Shown: positions 1-8,222 of the stretch, one piece after another
Position numbering within the stretch: the stretch's first letter is position 1
Layout: each line of letters opens with the position of its first letter
The notes under the pieces: model-generated
Told to the model about the DNA's origin: nothing
The model's input: only the letters and a program-made list of their open reading frames with translations
The model's database searches: none
Assembly: GCA_017467965.1 (NCBI GenBank)
Contig: JAFUJZ010000024.1
Span: 7,342 to 71,341, forward strand
DNA: 64,000 bases
Reading direction: 5' to 3'
Source of the DNA: Clostridia bacterium
GTDB taxonomy: Bacteria; Bacillota_A; Clostridia; UMGS1883
Made by a program: the position numbers and the translations under genes

Positions 1-108
1 TATCTGAAAGGACACCGTTGACTGTGTATACCCCAATGCCTGCGCCGCCTTTGTAAAACTGTTCATCTCGGCTACATATATAAAAGTAGTCAATGTTTTA
101 ATGTCCAT
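1..108 (-). CDS. LysR-family transcriptional regulator, N-terminal fragment
   Basis: Reading leftward from the ATG at 108 gives 36 codons running off the window edge, beginning MDIKTLTTFIYVAEMNSFTK and continuing AAQALGYTQSTVSFQI. This is the classic LysR winged-helix start: an opening helix, a (S)FTKAAQALG recognition region and a TQSTVSxQI turn. The effector-binding domain lies outside the window. The gene is divergent from the symporter at 224, with about 115 bp between start codons, so it may regulate that neighbour, as LysR genes often do; this is inference. No function can be given without the C-terminal domain. Confidence 0.85.
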   Translation of the reverse strand, partial: MDIKTLTTFIYVAEMNSFTKAAQALGYTQSTVSFQI

Positions 109-158
109 AACTTAACCCTCAATCTAATTTTTCTATCATGTTTACAAGTATTATCAAT

Positions 159-187
159 TTGACTTATTCTTGGTTATAGTATATACT
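159..187 (+). promoter_or_regulatory. Sigma-A promoter of the symporter gene
   Basis: TTGACT (159-164), a 17-bp spacer and TATACT (182-187) precede the ATG at 224. It lies in the divergent spacer with the LysR gene. Confidence 0.7.
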
Positions 188-223
188 GTCTTTGTTAAAA
201 TTTCAACAGAAAGGAACAGGAAA

Positions 224-1612
224 ATGGATATTTTTAAAAAAATAATTGATTTTATTTATTACATTTTCTCGGATGCCAGCTTCATCACCTTTACTCTCCC
301 CAATGGTTTTTCAATTGGCATCCCGCTTTTGGCAATCCTTTTGATTCCAACAGGCATTTATTTTACAGTTAAAACAAAGGCACTTATCGTGCGTTTCTTC
401 CCCGAAATGCTCCGTCTCACAGTCGAAAAGAAACCCGACAACCAAAAGGGCGGTCTTTCGGGCTTGCAGGCACTTATCGTGTCCACCGCAACAAGAGTTG
501 GTATGGGTAACCTTCTTGGTGTTGTAGCGGCTATCGCATTCGGCGGTGCGGGTAGTGTTTTCTGGATGTGGGTTACAGCTCTTCTAGGCACCTCCACAGC
601 TTATATTGAAGCAACTCTTGCACAGCTCCACAAGGAAAAAGACCCTCTCTACGGCGGTTTCCGTGGCGGTCCTGCTCAGTATTTACACGCTCTTTTTGCA
701 AAGGCACAGGGTAAGAAAAAATCCATAATTGCAGTTTTATTTGCTGTCAGCGCACTTTTGTGTTGGGGCGGTATCAGTCAGGTTATCGGCAATAGCGTTG
801 CATCTGACCTTAAGTCTACATTTAATATTGACCCATTGTACACATCTATTGCACTTGTGGCTATCTGTGCTGTTATAGTTCTTCGTAAGAACACAACAGT
901 AAAGGTTCTTGATATTATGGTCCCCATTATGGCTATATTGTACTTTGTTGCTACAATTATTTTCATGGTTATTAACTACCAGGCTATTCCCGGTGTGTTT
1001 GAGCGTATTTTTGACGAAGCATTCGGTTTAAGACCTGCTGTAGGTGGCACTTTGGGTGCGGTTATATCCATGGGCGCACAGCGCGGTCTTTTCTCCAACG
1101 AAGCAGGCTCCGGTTCAGCTCCCTGTGCGGCAGCTGCAGCAAATATTGACAACCCCGTAAAGGGCGGATTACTCCAAGCATTCGGCGTATTTATTGATAC
1201 AATCGTTATTTGTACATGTACTGCAATGCTTGTACTTATCGCAAATCCTGCACATAGTGATGACCCCTCCATTATCTTAAACGAAGCTATGAACTTCCAC
1301 ATGGGCTATATAGGTGAAGTATTCATGTCCGTGATTTTGTTCCTCTTCTGCGTATCTACACTTTTGGGTGTACTTTTCTACGCAAGAAGCAACGTAGCAT
1401 ATCTCTTTGGAGACAACTGGACAAGTCAGACATTATACAAAATATTTGCACTCGCAATGCTTTTCATGGGCGGTCTTTCAACAGCTGCCGACACATGGCA
1501 TCTTGCAGATATCGGCATTGCACTTATGACAGTATTCAATCTTATGGCACTTTTCCCCATGGCAAAAGAGCCTTTAAGATTACTCAAAGAATATAAAAAG
1601 ATTAAAAAGTAA
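224..1612 (+). CDS. Amino acid:sodium symporter, AGCS (AlsT/DagA) family
   Basis: The 462-residue product is a polytopic membrane protein that should import alanine, glycine or a similar amino acid with sodium. Family signatures are TRVGMGNLLG with the following glycine-rich helix in the first third, and QRGLFSNEAGSGSAP around residue 290. The length fits the AGCS family. I start at the ATG at 224 and not the upstream in-frame start at 170, because AAAGGAACAGG lies just ahead of it and the upstream start would fall inside the promoter. The neighbours are a divergent LysR regulator and a downstream terminator, so it is probably monocistronic. The exact substrate cannot be read from the sequence. 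Confidence 0.9.
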   Translation: MDIFKKIIDFIYYIFSDASFITFTLPNGFSIGIPLLAILLIPTGIYFTVKTKALIVRFFPEMLRLTVEKKPDNQKGGLSGLQALIVSTATRVGMGNLLGVVAAIAFGGAGSVFWMWVTALLGTSTAYIEATLAQLHKEKDPLYGGFRGGPAQYLHALFAKAQGKKKSIIAVLFAVSALLCWGGISQVIGNSVASDLKSTFNIDPLYTSIALVAICAVIVLRKNTTVKVLDIMVPIMAILYFVATIIFMVINYQAIPGVFERIFDEAFGLRPAVGGTLGAVISMGAQRGLFSNEAGSGSAPCAAAAANIDNPVKGGLLQAFGVFIDTIVICTCTAMLVLIANPAHSDDPSIILNEAMNFHMGYIGEVFMSVILFLFCVSTLLGVLFYARSNVAYLFGDNWTSQTLYKIFALAMLFMGGLSTAADTWHLADIGIALMTVFNLMALFPMAKEPLRLLKEYKKIKK

Positions 1613-1620
1613 TTGATTTT

Positions 1621-1660
1621 AAAAGCCTTTGAGAATATAATATTCTCAAAGGCTTTTTGT
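1621..1660 (+). terminator. Rho-independent terminator after the symporter
   Basis: AAAAGCCTTTGAGAATA pairs with TATTCTCAAAGGCTTTT, followed by a T-rich end. It lies nine bases after the symporter stop. Confidence 0.85.
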
Positions 1661-1721
1661 ATGGGTCGATGCCCACATCGACCCGCAATTTTCCTGCATT
1701 CTTTGAAAGGCGGTTTTATTT

Positions 1722-2342
1722 ATGAAGGTATTATTAATTAACGGCTCACCCCACAAGGAAGGCTGTACATATACCGCACTCTCTGCGGTAGCAAATGCAC
1801 TGGGCGAGGACGGTATCGAAACTGAAATCATCAACATTTCAAAAACAAACTCAGGTTGTATGGGTTGCGGGTACTGCTTTAAAATGGGCAAATGCGTAAA
1901 TGACACAGACTGCGTAAATGAGGTTATTGCCCGTCTTAACGAATTTGACGGCTTTGTTTTCGGTTCTCCTGTACATTATGCCTCTGCATCGGGTGCTATC
2001 ACATGCTTTATGGATAGGCTCTTTTATTCCGGCAGTAAGGATTTACGCTATAAGCCCGGTGCTGTAGTTGCATCTGCTCGTCGCGGCGGCACAACAGCAA
2101 CGCTTGACCAATTAACAAAGCACCTTACTATCTCCAATATGCCTGTGGTATCCTCATCATATTGGAACATGGTGCATGGCTCAACACCCGAGGATGTTTT
2201 AAAGGACGAAGAAGGCATGCAGACAATGCGGACCTTGGGTCACAATATGGCATGGCTTTTAAAGTGTATTGAATTGGGCAAAGAAAACGGCGTTCCCCAC
2301 CCCACGCCAGAAACAAAGATTAAAACTAACTTTATAAGATAA
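1722..2342 (+). CDS. Iron-sulfur flavoprotein / NAD(P)H-dependent FMN reductase family
   Basis: This 206-residue flavodoxin-fold protein opens with the FMN-binding loop LLINGSPHKEGCTYTAL. It has a compact cysteine motif CMGCGYCFKMGKC near residues 47-59 (C-x2-C-x2-C-x5-C), typical of Methanosarcina-type iron-sulfur flavoproteins that carry one 4Fe-4S cluster next to FMN. A second flavodoxin motif, GSPVHYASASG, follows. Such proteins move electrons between ferredoxin or NAD(P)H and small acceptors in anaerobes; the partner here is unknown. It stands alone between two terminators. Confidence 0.85.
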   Translation: MKVLLINGSPHKEGCTYTALSAVANALGEDGIETEIINISKTNSGCMGCGYCFKMGKCVNDTDCVNEVIARLNEFDGFVFGSPVHYASASGAITCFMDRLFYSGSKDLRYKPGAVVASARRGGTTATLDQLTKHLTISNMPVVSSSYWNMVHGSTPEDVLKDEEGMQTMRTLGHNMAWLLKCIELGKENGVPHPTPETKIKTNFIR

Positions 2343-2379
2343 AAAATGGTGCAAACTAAAAGTTTGCACCATTTTTTAT
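2339..2379. terminator. Terminator overlapping the flavoprotein stop codon
   Basis: A perfect 19-bp inverted repeat (2339-2357 / 2361-2379, core AATGGTGCAAACT) with a 3-nt loop and a T-run on both strands. The left arm begins inside the TAA stop of the upstream gene. Confidence 0.85.
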
Positions 2380-2389
2380 TGTGAATTTT

Positions 2390-2483
2390 CAAACCTACTG
2401 TTTGAAGTGAAGTTAAGTTTGCACTTGGCCATAGGCGAAACTTCACTACGAAGCAACTTCACTTGCCCGTAGGGCAAACTTAG
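2390..2483. repeat. Cluster of short inverted repeats with AACTTCACT cores
   Basis: AGTGAAGTT (about 2406-2414) is inverted relative to AACTTCACT at about 2439-2447 and 2455-2463. A small hairpin TTGCCCGTAGGGCAA follows at 2463-2477. The stretch is non-coding and follows the stop of the leftward hydrogenase. It resembles dispersed palindromic repeat units of gut Firmicutes, from memory only. It may help to end the leftward transcript, for which no clear T-tailed terminator is visible. Confidence 0.5.
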
Positions 2484-2508
2484 TCAACAAAGCTGCAGTG
2501 CAGATTTG

Positions 2509-3951
2509 TTAAATCATAACTGCATCAACGGCATCCTTAATAGATTTTTCCATTGCTTCCTTGCCGTATTTGTCAACTTCCATTTTATTTTTTACTTCGC
2601 TGTGAGTAAGACAGCCTGCACCGTTGATACATCCGCCCAAGCATGCCATACCTTCAATGAAATTGTATTCAGGCATCTGTCCTGCCTTAAGCTTCTTTGA
2701 CGCTATCATAAGAGCCTTCATACATTCTTCAATACCGTTGCAAACCAAGGGCTTTGCTTCAAAGTCAATATTCTGTTCTTTTAATGCCTGTGCCGCAGCT
2801 TCACTTACGCCACCGCTACGGGCAAAAATTCTGCCGTAGTAGGACGCATTGTCAAGCACATCCTCGGGGAGACTTTCAAGCTCAATATCACGGCTGTCAA
2901 AAAGTGCCTGCAATTCTTCAAAGGTCAGCACCTCGTCTATATGCGGTCTGCTCTTTTCAAGCTTAGCTTCGCCCTTTTTAGCAGTACAGGGGCCTATAAA
3001 CACGCATCTTGCGTCCTTGTCGGTTTCCTTTATGAACTTTGCCATTTCAACCATGGGCGAGAAATTGTGAGAAACATGCTCAACCATATCGGGCATTGCA
3101 GATTTGATATATGCCACAAATGCAGGACAGCAGGAGGTTGTCAAAAAGCCCTTTTCTGCTAATTCACGGCTTTCCTTAAGTGCGACCATATCGCCGCCTA
3201 ACGCAGCCTCTACAACAGTGTGAAAGCCTAAGCTTTTAAGACCCGACACAACCTGTCCGAGCTTTGCATACTTGAACTGGCTGTAAATAGCAGGTGCAAC
3301 GATTGCATAAACCTTGCCCTTGCCTTCCTTGCTCTTTTTAAGTATATCAATTACGTTGAGGATATAGCTCTTGTCCGTAATTGCACCAAAGGGGCACTTA
3401 TATACGCACGCACCGCACTGAATACACTTGGAGTTATCAATGACAGCACTCTTACCGCCCTCGGCACTAATTGCCTTAACTTTGCAGGCTTTCATACAAG
3501 GACGTTCTCTCTTAACAATAGCGGAGAACGAGCAGTTTTGTGCACACTGACCGCAGTTTTTGCACTTATCCTTGTCGATATGAGCTCTGTGGTCACGGTC
3601 AAAATATACTGCACCGAACTTACAGGATTCTTCACAGCTGTGGGCAAGGCAGTTACGGCAGCTGTCTGCCACAACCTCGTAGCCACTCGCTGGGCACTTG
3701 TCACATGCCATAGGCAAAACCTCAATATTGTTAGGGTTTTCCCTTGTTCCTCCCATTGCCATTTTTACTCTTTCAAACAAAATGGCTCTTTCTTTATTGA
3801 TACAGCAACGCATAGTGGGCTCTTCCCCGGGTACAATAATCTTGGGAATCTCCATAAAGTTTTCAAGTAAGGTATCGTCCCACGCCTGGCGGGCAACCTC
3901 TCTCAAAACTTTATATTTCAGATGCTGTACTTTAGTGTCAAATTTTCTCAT
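2509..3951 (-). CDS. [FeFe] hydrogenase, group B type
   Basis: The 480-residue soluble protein should reversibly reduce protons with ferredoxin electrons. It has a cysteine-rich N-terminus, two 4Fe-4S ferredoxin motifs (around residues 130-140 and 176-186) and the H-cluster domain: TSCCPAF (272-278), GPCTAKK (320-326) and GMACLGGCINGAGCL (434 onward). The L1 motif TSCCPAF (not TSCCPxW) and the overall order match the monomeric group B hydrogenases of Clostridia. It is the last gene of the operon that carries the sensory group C hydrogenase, the usual pairing. Direction of catalysis and partner are not shown by sequence. Confidence 0.92.
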   Translation of the reverse strand: MRKFDTKVQHLKYKVLREVARQAWDDTLLENFMEIPKIIVPGEEPTMRCCINKERAILFERVKMAMGGTRENPNNIEVLPMACDKCPASGYEVVADSCRNCLAHSCEESCKFGAVYFDRDHRAHIDKDKCKNCGQCAQNCSFSAIVKRERPCMKACKVKAISAEGGKSAVIDNSKCIQCGACVYKCPFGAITDKSYILNVIDILKKSKEGKGKVYAIVAPAIYSQFKYAKLGQVVSGLKSLGFHTVVEAALGGDMVALKESRELAEKGFLTTSCCPAFVAYIKSAMPDMVEHVSHNFSPMVEMAKFIKETDKDARCVFIGPCTAKKGEAKLEKSRPHIDEVLTFEELQALFDSRDIELESLPEDVLDNASYYGRIFARSGGVSEAAAQALKEQNIDFEAKPLVCNGIEECMKALMIASKKLKAGQMPEYNFIEGMACLGGCINGAGCLTHSEVKNKMEVDKYGKEAMEKSIKDAVDAVMI

Positions 3952-3985
3952 AATTATTCACATAGCCTTTCTGCCACAAATAGAA

Positions 3986-5158
3986 TTAGAAATAACTCAC
4001 CTTGATTCTTTTACCCATTTGTCTCAAACTGGAGCTGAGCTCTTCAACAAGATTCATCTTGATGTTGAAATTAATGGGCAAATCGGGGTTCTGGTGCGCA
4101 GGGTTAATTGCTCTTCCCACATAAAAATTGATGTCTGTCGCCTCTTCAAAGAGTAGCCTCGAAATCAAAGCCGCACCGTCACGCTTAAAATTCCAGTTTT
4201 CATAAAGGCGGTTTTCGCCAATATAGTCCTTTGCGTATTCAACCACCTTGTTAATTGTGATAACGCCCTCCGTAACAAGGTCAACGCCTTCGATTTCGGC
4301 AATCGGAGGTATATCTGAGCGTTCAAAGTTAAGGCTCGCTTTAAGCGGCTTACCAAGGTATTTTGCTGCAATAGAGCTTGTAGTACCGCCGCATATAATA
4401 TGCTTGCCTTCCTTTGAAAAGAACAGCGCCATCATGCGATTACAGTCATCACGGTTAAAGGGCGGTCCAAACAAAAGATTCATCGGTTCACGTTTTCTTA
4501 TCCTTACAACGCAAGCCGTAGTATCGTCACCGGGTTTGTTGTTATAAAGCTTGTTGCATTCATCCACAAGGATTGTCGACAAATTCTTTGCCGTGTATCC
4601 GCAAATGCTCATCATTTCCATAAACTCGATGATTTCTTCTCTTTTCCAGCCAAAATTGTACGCCATACCAATCCCTGCATGAGGACAACCATCGCTCATT
4701 GCAATCAAAATATCGTTTTCGCACAGCTTTATGCTGGAGCGGAATATTTTTTTGCCGTCTATATTCATTTCTGTTTTGGGATAATCATAGTTTTTTCCGT
4801 CTCGGAGCATTATCACCTGAGGATTATCGTACTGGATAATGTCTGCGTTTTCGTCATCAATAAGATGAATAATCGTAAACGTCGAGTATGCAACGCCTCT
4901 TACGGAGCATACAGGAAGCGTTTCGGCAATGGTTTTTACACATTCTTCAATGCTCAAGCCTGCCGCCATCATGGTGGATATTATCTTTGATGTCAACGTG
5001 GAAAGAATACTTGCCTTTACGCCGCTTCCCAATCCGTCAGCAAGCACTATAACAGTCGAATTCTCGTCCTGTTGGGCTATATCCACGTGGTCTCCGCAGA
5101 GCTCTTCACCCCAGTGATTTATGCTTTTAAAGCCGATTTCAGCACATAAATCATTCAT
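3986..5158 (-). CDS. SpoIIE-type PP2C serine/threonine phosphatase
   Basis: The 390-residue product has the PP2C/SpoIIE metal-binding motifs VLADGLGSGVKAS (near residue 35), MSDGCPHAG and PGDDTTACVV, so it should remove phosphate from Ser/Thr of a partner protein using Mn or Mg. The C-terminal 170 residues lack a family I recognise. Its ATG overlaps the end of the sensory hydrogenase gene by 8 bp, implying coupled translation and a shared pathway: HydS senses H2 or redox state, and the phosphatase relays it. This pairing is known for group C hydrogenase operons; the phosphoprotein target is unknown. Confidence 0.88.
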   Translation of the reverse strand: MNDLCAEIGFKSINHWGEELCGDHVDIAQQDENSTVIVLADGLGSGVKASILSTLTSKIISTMMAAGLSIEECVKTIAETLPVCSVRGVAYSTFTIIHLIDDENADIIQYDNPQVIMLRDGKNYDYPKTEMNIDGKKIFRSSIKLCENDILIAMSDGCPHAGIGMAYNFGWKREEIIEFMEMMSICGYTAKNLSTILVDECNKLYNNKPGDDTTACVVRIRKREPMNLLFGPPFNRDDCNRMMALFFSKEGKHIICGGTTSSIAAKYLGKPLKASLNFERSDIPPIAEIEGVDLVTEGVITINKVVEYAKDYIGENRLYENWNFKRDGAALISRLLFEEATDINFYVGRAINPAHQNPDLPINFNIKMNLVEELSSSLRQMGKRIKVSYF

Positions 5159-6827
5159 CAGTTATCGACTCCTTCAATTTTGAAAGTGCAATCTTTGTTT
5201 CTGCTGCAGTTTCACCCAAAAGGGATGCAATCTCCTGCACTATTCGCATCTGCTTTTCAACAACCTTATCTGCAACCTCAACAGTCTGACGACTGATAGA
5301 TTCCTTCTTTTCTCTTTCGTTTTCTTCGTCTGTCACATCGCGGAGTATTGCAACTAGCATTCTGGATTCCTTGTCGTATACAATGGTCTGGTCTGCATAC
5401 CTTTTATATTCCGCAAGATAAACCCTCTTGTTGCGTACCTCCTTGCCGCCGCTCAATACATCCAAAAAGTCCTTCGGGTCAAGGATGCGAACAACAGGCT
5501 CACCCAAAATATCCGACGCATAGCGTATGTTCATCATACGTCTTGCCGCTTCGTTTATCTGTTGAACTTCTAAACTCTCGTTAAGTGCGATAAGTCCGTT
5601 AGGTGTATTCTTAACAATAGTATCAGAAAAGCTCTCGGCTTTTTCCTTTAAGAAAGGCAAGCACATGCTTACCTCTGCCTTGCCCTGGCAAACAGCAGTT
5701 GCCTTGTCACGGCAGGTGTTGTAGCCGCAAAGTCCGCAATTGAGCTCGTCTCCTATCTTAAACTTGCCCATTTGACGAAGAACCGAGGCAATCTCGTCCT
5801 CTGTGGGCATTTGAAGTCTTCTTTCGATATATTCAAAATTCTTTCTCAAATCAAATGCACCCGGCTGATTTACATCATAATCTTCCCTGCCTGCAAAATT
5901 CTTTACATTAATATAATCTCTCACTGGAGAGTATTTTTTCTTGCCCATTGCAGGGCCGTTCACGCATCCGCCTGTGCAGGCTGACATTTCAATAAAGCAC
6001 TTTGTAATATTGCCCTCTTCGATTTCCTTTAAAACCTCCATACAGTTTTCGATACCGTCGATTGCAATATAATCATAAGCGGGGTCCGTGCAGTCCATAG
6101 TCTTCAATACGCCGCCTGTCACAGGGAAAAACCTTGCTCTGCTCTTTTCCGAGGCTTCAACATTTTTCTCTAACTCAATGCCCTCTTCTCTGAACCAGTC
6201 CTCAAGCTCTTCAAATGTAAGCGTAGCATCAATAAATCCTTCGTAATGTTCTGCCTCATCCTTTTTTGCAATACAAGGTCCTATAAACACAACCTTTGCG
6301 TTTTCATAACGCTTTTTGATGTCAGCACCGTGAGCGAGCATGGGACTCAATACGTCCGCAAGATATCCAAGTGCCTTAGGATAATACTTTTGTATAAGTA
6401 AATTTATGCTATGACAACAGGAAGATATAATAATATCCCTGTTTTCTTCACGCAAAATTCTTTCGTATTCATTTTTTACAATTGTAGCACCTATGGCTGT
6501 TTCCTCCGCGTCAAAAAAGCCCAGCTTTTTAAGAGAATCTGCCATGGACTCAATGCCCACAGATTTAAACTTTGTTATAAAAGAGGGCGCAAGGCTTACA
6601 ACAACAGGGGCACCTGACTGAATAAGCACCTTTACCTTTTCAACCTCGCCTACAACTACCTTTGCATCCTGAGGACAGACAGTATAGCATCTACCGCACA
6701 AAATACACTCATTACCGATAATATGAGCCTGATTTCCCGAAAAGCGTATCGCCTTAACAGGACAATTACGTATACATTTATAGCAATTTTTACAATTGCT
6801 TTTTTTGCTCGTCATACAGTTTGGCAT
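5151..6827 (-). CDS. hydS: Sensory [FeFe] hydrogenase HydS, group C, with PAS domain
   Basis: The 558-residue protein combines two N-terminal 4Fe-4S motifs (Cys 12-22 and 41-51), an H-cluster domain with SSCC (135-138), GPCIAKK (183-189) and MSACTGGC (281-288), an extra four-cysteine cluster motif CGLCGYNTC...C (364-380), a PAS domain (about 400-500) and a helical tail. That layout defines group C hydrogenases, thought to sense H2 or electron pressure and pass the signal through PAS. The next gene, overlapping by 8 bp, is a PP2C phosphatase that should be its output. The atypical residues around the H-cluster fit a sensor more than a high-turnover enzyme. Confidence 0.92.
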   Translation of the reverse strand: MPNCMTSKKSNCKNCYKCIRNCPVKAIRFSGNQAHIIGNECILCGRCYTVCPQDAKVVVGEVEKVKVLIQSGAPVVVSLAPSFITKFKSVGIESMADSLKKLGFFDAEETAIGATIVKNEYERILREENRDIIISSCCHSINLLIQKYYPKALGYLADVLSPMLAHGADIKKRYENAKVVFIGPCIAKKDEAEHYEGFIDATLTFEELEDWFREEGIELEKNVEASEKSRARFFPVTGGVLKTMDCTDPAYDYIAIDGIENCMEVLKEIEEGNITKCFIEMSACTGGCVNGPAMGKKKYSPVRDYINVKNFAGREDYDVNQPGAFDLRKNFEYIERRLQMPTEDEIASVLRQMGKFKIGDELNCGLCGYNTCRDKATAVCQGKAEVSMCLPFLKEKAESFSDTIVKNTPNGLIALNESLEVQQINEAARRMMNIRYASDILGEPVVRILDPKDFLDVLSGGKEVRNKRVYLAEYKRYADQTIVYDKESRMLVAILRDVTDEENEREKKESISRQTVEVADKVVEKQMRIVQEIASLLGETAAETKIALSKLKESITDE

Positions 6828-6845
6828 AACAAATTTTCCTTTCGG

Positions 6846-7091
6846 TCAGTTTTTCTTTAAAACATGCTCGTTGAAAAACTCTTTAAATCCCTCAGGGGTA
6901 ATCCCTGTATAGATTTCGTCATCAATCTGTACGGTTACTCCGTCACGGTTGCATCTGCCTGTACAAAAGCTGCCCGCAAGTGTAACCTCTGCTTCCAAAT
7001 CGTGTGCTTCGATGGAATTTTTGAACTTTTCAACCAGCTCATACGAACCCTTTAAATGGCACGAACTGCCTATACAAATCTGAATAATCAT
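6846..7091 (-). CDS. Thioredoxin-like 2Fe-2S ferredoxin (second of a tandem pair)
   Basis: The 81-residue protein has CIGSSCHLKGS at its start and FCTGRC about 40 residues later, the four-cysteine pattern (C-x4-C...C-x3-C) of thioredoxin-fold 2Fe-2S ferredoxins related to NuoE and HydC. It should carry electrons to or from the hydrogenases in the same operon. Its first base overlaps the last of the upstream paralogue's stop. The two copies are clear duplicates but have diverged (GSFCTGRCN here against GTFCLGQC). Confidence 0.88.
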   Translation of the reverse strand: MIIQICIGSSCHLKGSYELVEKFKNSIEAHDLEAEVTLAGSFCTGRCNRDGVTVQIDDEIYTGITPEGFKEFFNEHVLKKN

Positions 7092-7330
7092 TATATTCTC
7101 GTCATAACCTCTCTTGTAAAAAAGTCTTCCGTACTGTCTTGGGTCAATGAATAAATCTTGTTATCCATTTCCACACAAACGCCGTCACGGCACTGCCCGA
7201 GGCAGAAAGTGCCGCCAAGCTCAACCTTGTCACCAACATTATTCTCCGCGATAAGTCTCTGCAGGTTCTCAACAACACCTCTTGAGCCCTTAACATGGCA
7301 GGAGCTTCCGATACATACTGTAATTTTCAT
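7091..7330 (-). CDS. Thioredoxin-like 2Fe-2S ferredoxin (first of a tandem pair)
   Basis: The 79-residue protein has CIGSSCHVKGS and FCLGQC, giving the four cluster ligands of the NuoE/HydC-like 2Fe-2S fold. It is a paralogue of the next gene, which it overlaps by one base. With HydS, the phosphatase and the group B hydrogenase downstream it probably forms the electron-carrier part of a redox-sensing operon. Having two such carriers in tandem suggests separate donors for the sensory and catalytic hydrogenases; that is inference. Confidence 0.88.
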   Translation of the reverse strand: MKITVCIGSSCHVKGSRGVVENLQRLIAENNVGDKVELGGTFCLGQCRDGVCVEMDNKIYSLTQDSTEDFFTREVMTRI

Positions 7331-7349
7331 TTTCCATTCCCCTTTTTTA

Positions 7350-8096
7350 TTAAAAATGAGATTTTTTTATCCAATCCAAAAGCTTTTCTTTGTCATCCGG
7401 ATTTGCATCCGTACTGAGTGCCGCCGCAACAATCGGGAACCATTTTTTAACGTACTCTTTATCTGCCGAGTTCTTCTTGCAGTATAAATCAACGTATTTT
7501 TCCGAAAGGTCGCCTCTATCTGCAAGAGAGAACAAAATACACGTTCTTGCAACATCGGCAGCGGCATTGCCCTGTGCTGCGTGCGACCAGTCAATAATAT
7601 ACATCTTACCGTCCTCGGCAACAGCAATATTTGACGGTGTAAAATCTCCGTGACAAATTTTTGTACGTGTGGGCATTTCAATTATTTTTCTGCAAAAATC
7701 AAATCTTGTTATGGCGTCTAAATCACTTGCCATAATTTTGCCTGTCAGCTTGTCATGAAGTCTATTCATAATTCTGCAAGGCTTTGAAATGATTTCAATA
7801 TGCAAATCTACCATTTGTTCCAAAAGTTCATCTTCTTTTTCGGGATTTTCCTCCATAAGCTGTAAAAGAGTTTTACCCTCAATATATTCAGACACAATAG
7901 CCCACTTACCGTCAATACATTCCACATCAATAATAGCGGGCACGTTAAGACCTGTTTCCTCAACCATTGCCTGATTAAGAGCCTCGTTCAAAACGTCAGC
8001 TTTTGTAAAGCTTTCATCAAACACTTTAATCTTTACGTCTCCGTCACGGTAAATCGTTTTATTGTTTCTTACTGCAACAACTTTTTCAAGTTTCAT
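7350..8096 (-). CDS. Aminoglycoside-phosphotransferase-fold kinase heading the hydrogenase operon
   Basis: The product (about 248 residues) is an APH/choline-kinase-fold phosphotransferase. It has the catalytic loop CHGDFTPSNIAV (HGDxxxxN) and the metal-binding IIDWSHAAQGN with a following DVART. The substrate may be a small molecule or a protein. I use the ATG at 8096, eight bases after AAGGAG; an in-frame TTG two codons upstream is less well placed. It is first in the operon, 19 bp before the ferredoxin pair, with its own promoter. Its sharing an operon with a PP2C phosphatase raises the idea of a kinase/phosphatase pair; this is inference. True antibiotic resistance looks unlikely from context. 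Confidence 0.82.
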   Translation of the reverse strand: MKLEKVVAVRNNKTIYRDGDVKIKVFDESFTKADVLNEALNQAMVEETGLNVPAIIDVECIDGKWAIVSEYIEGKTLLQLMEENPEKEDELLEQMVDLHIEIISKPCRIMNRLHDKLTGKIMASDLDAITRFDFCRKIIEMPTRTKICHGDFTPSNIAVAEDGKMYIIDWSHAAQGNAAADVARTCILFSLADRGDLSEKYVDLYCKKNSADKEYVKKWFPIVAAALSTDANPDDKEKLLDWIKKSHF

Positions 8097-8140
8097 ATGC
8101 AAGGCTCCTTTTCAAAGTTTTTCATATATACATATATTTT

Positions 8141-8169
8141 ATTTTATCATACTGTTACGCTATTTTCAA
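8141..8169 (-). promoter_or_regulatory. Promoter of the hydrogenase/kinase operon
   Basis: On the minus strand TTGAAA (8164-8169), 17 bp and TAAAAT (8141-8146), about 45 bp before the ATG at 8096. No TTGTTAA-type Rex palindrome was seen around it. Confidence 0.65.
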
Positions 8170-8188
8170 CGTCTTTCTACACAAAAAA

Positions 8189-8222
8189 ACAAGAGAAAGT
8201 TTCCTACTTTCTCTTGTTTTTC
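8189..8222 (-). terminator. Terminator built into the 3' end of the ttcA-like gene
   Basis: AACAAGAGAAAGT and CTTTCTCTTGTT flank a short loop; T-runs lie on both sides. On the minus strand the first arm encodes the last codons (KNKRK) of the TtcA-like protein. Confidence 0.8.

Noticed and set aside
3538..4156. Long plus-strand frames within the hydrogenase and phosphatase genes
   Set aside because: They lack ribosome sites and known domains and are antisense to clear genes.
7350..8096. Aminoglycoside resistance gene
   Set aside because: Only the general kinase fold is visible, and the context is a hydrogenase operon.
8097..8203. Rex operator before the hydrogenase operon
   Set aside because: No TTGTTAA-N4-TTAACAA-like palindrome around the promoter.
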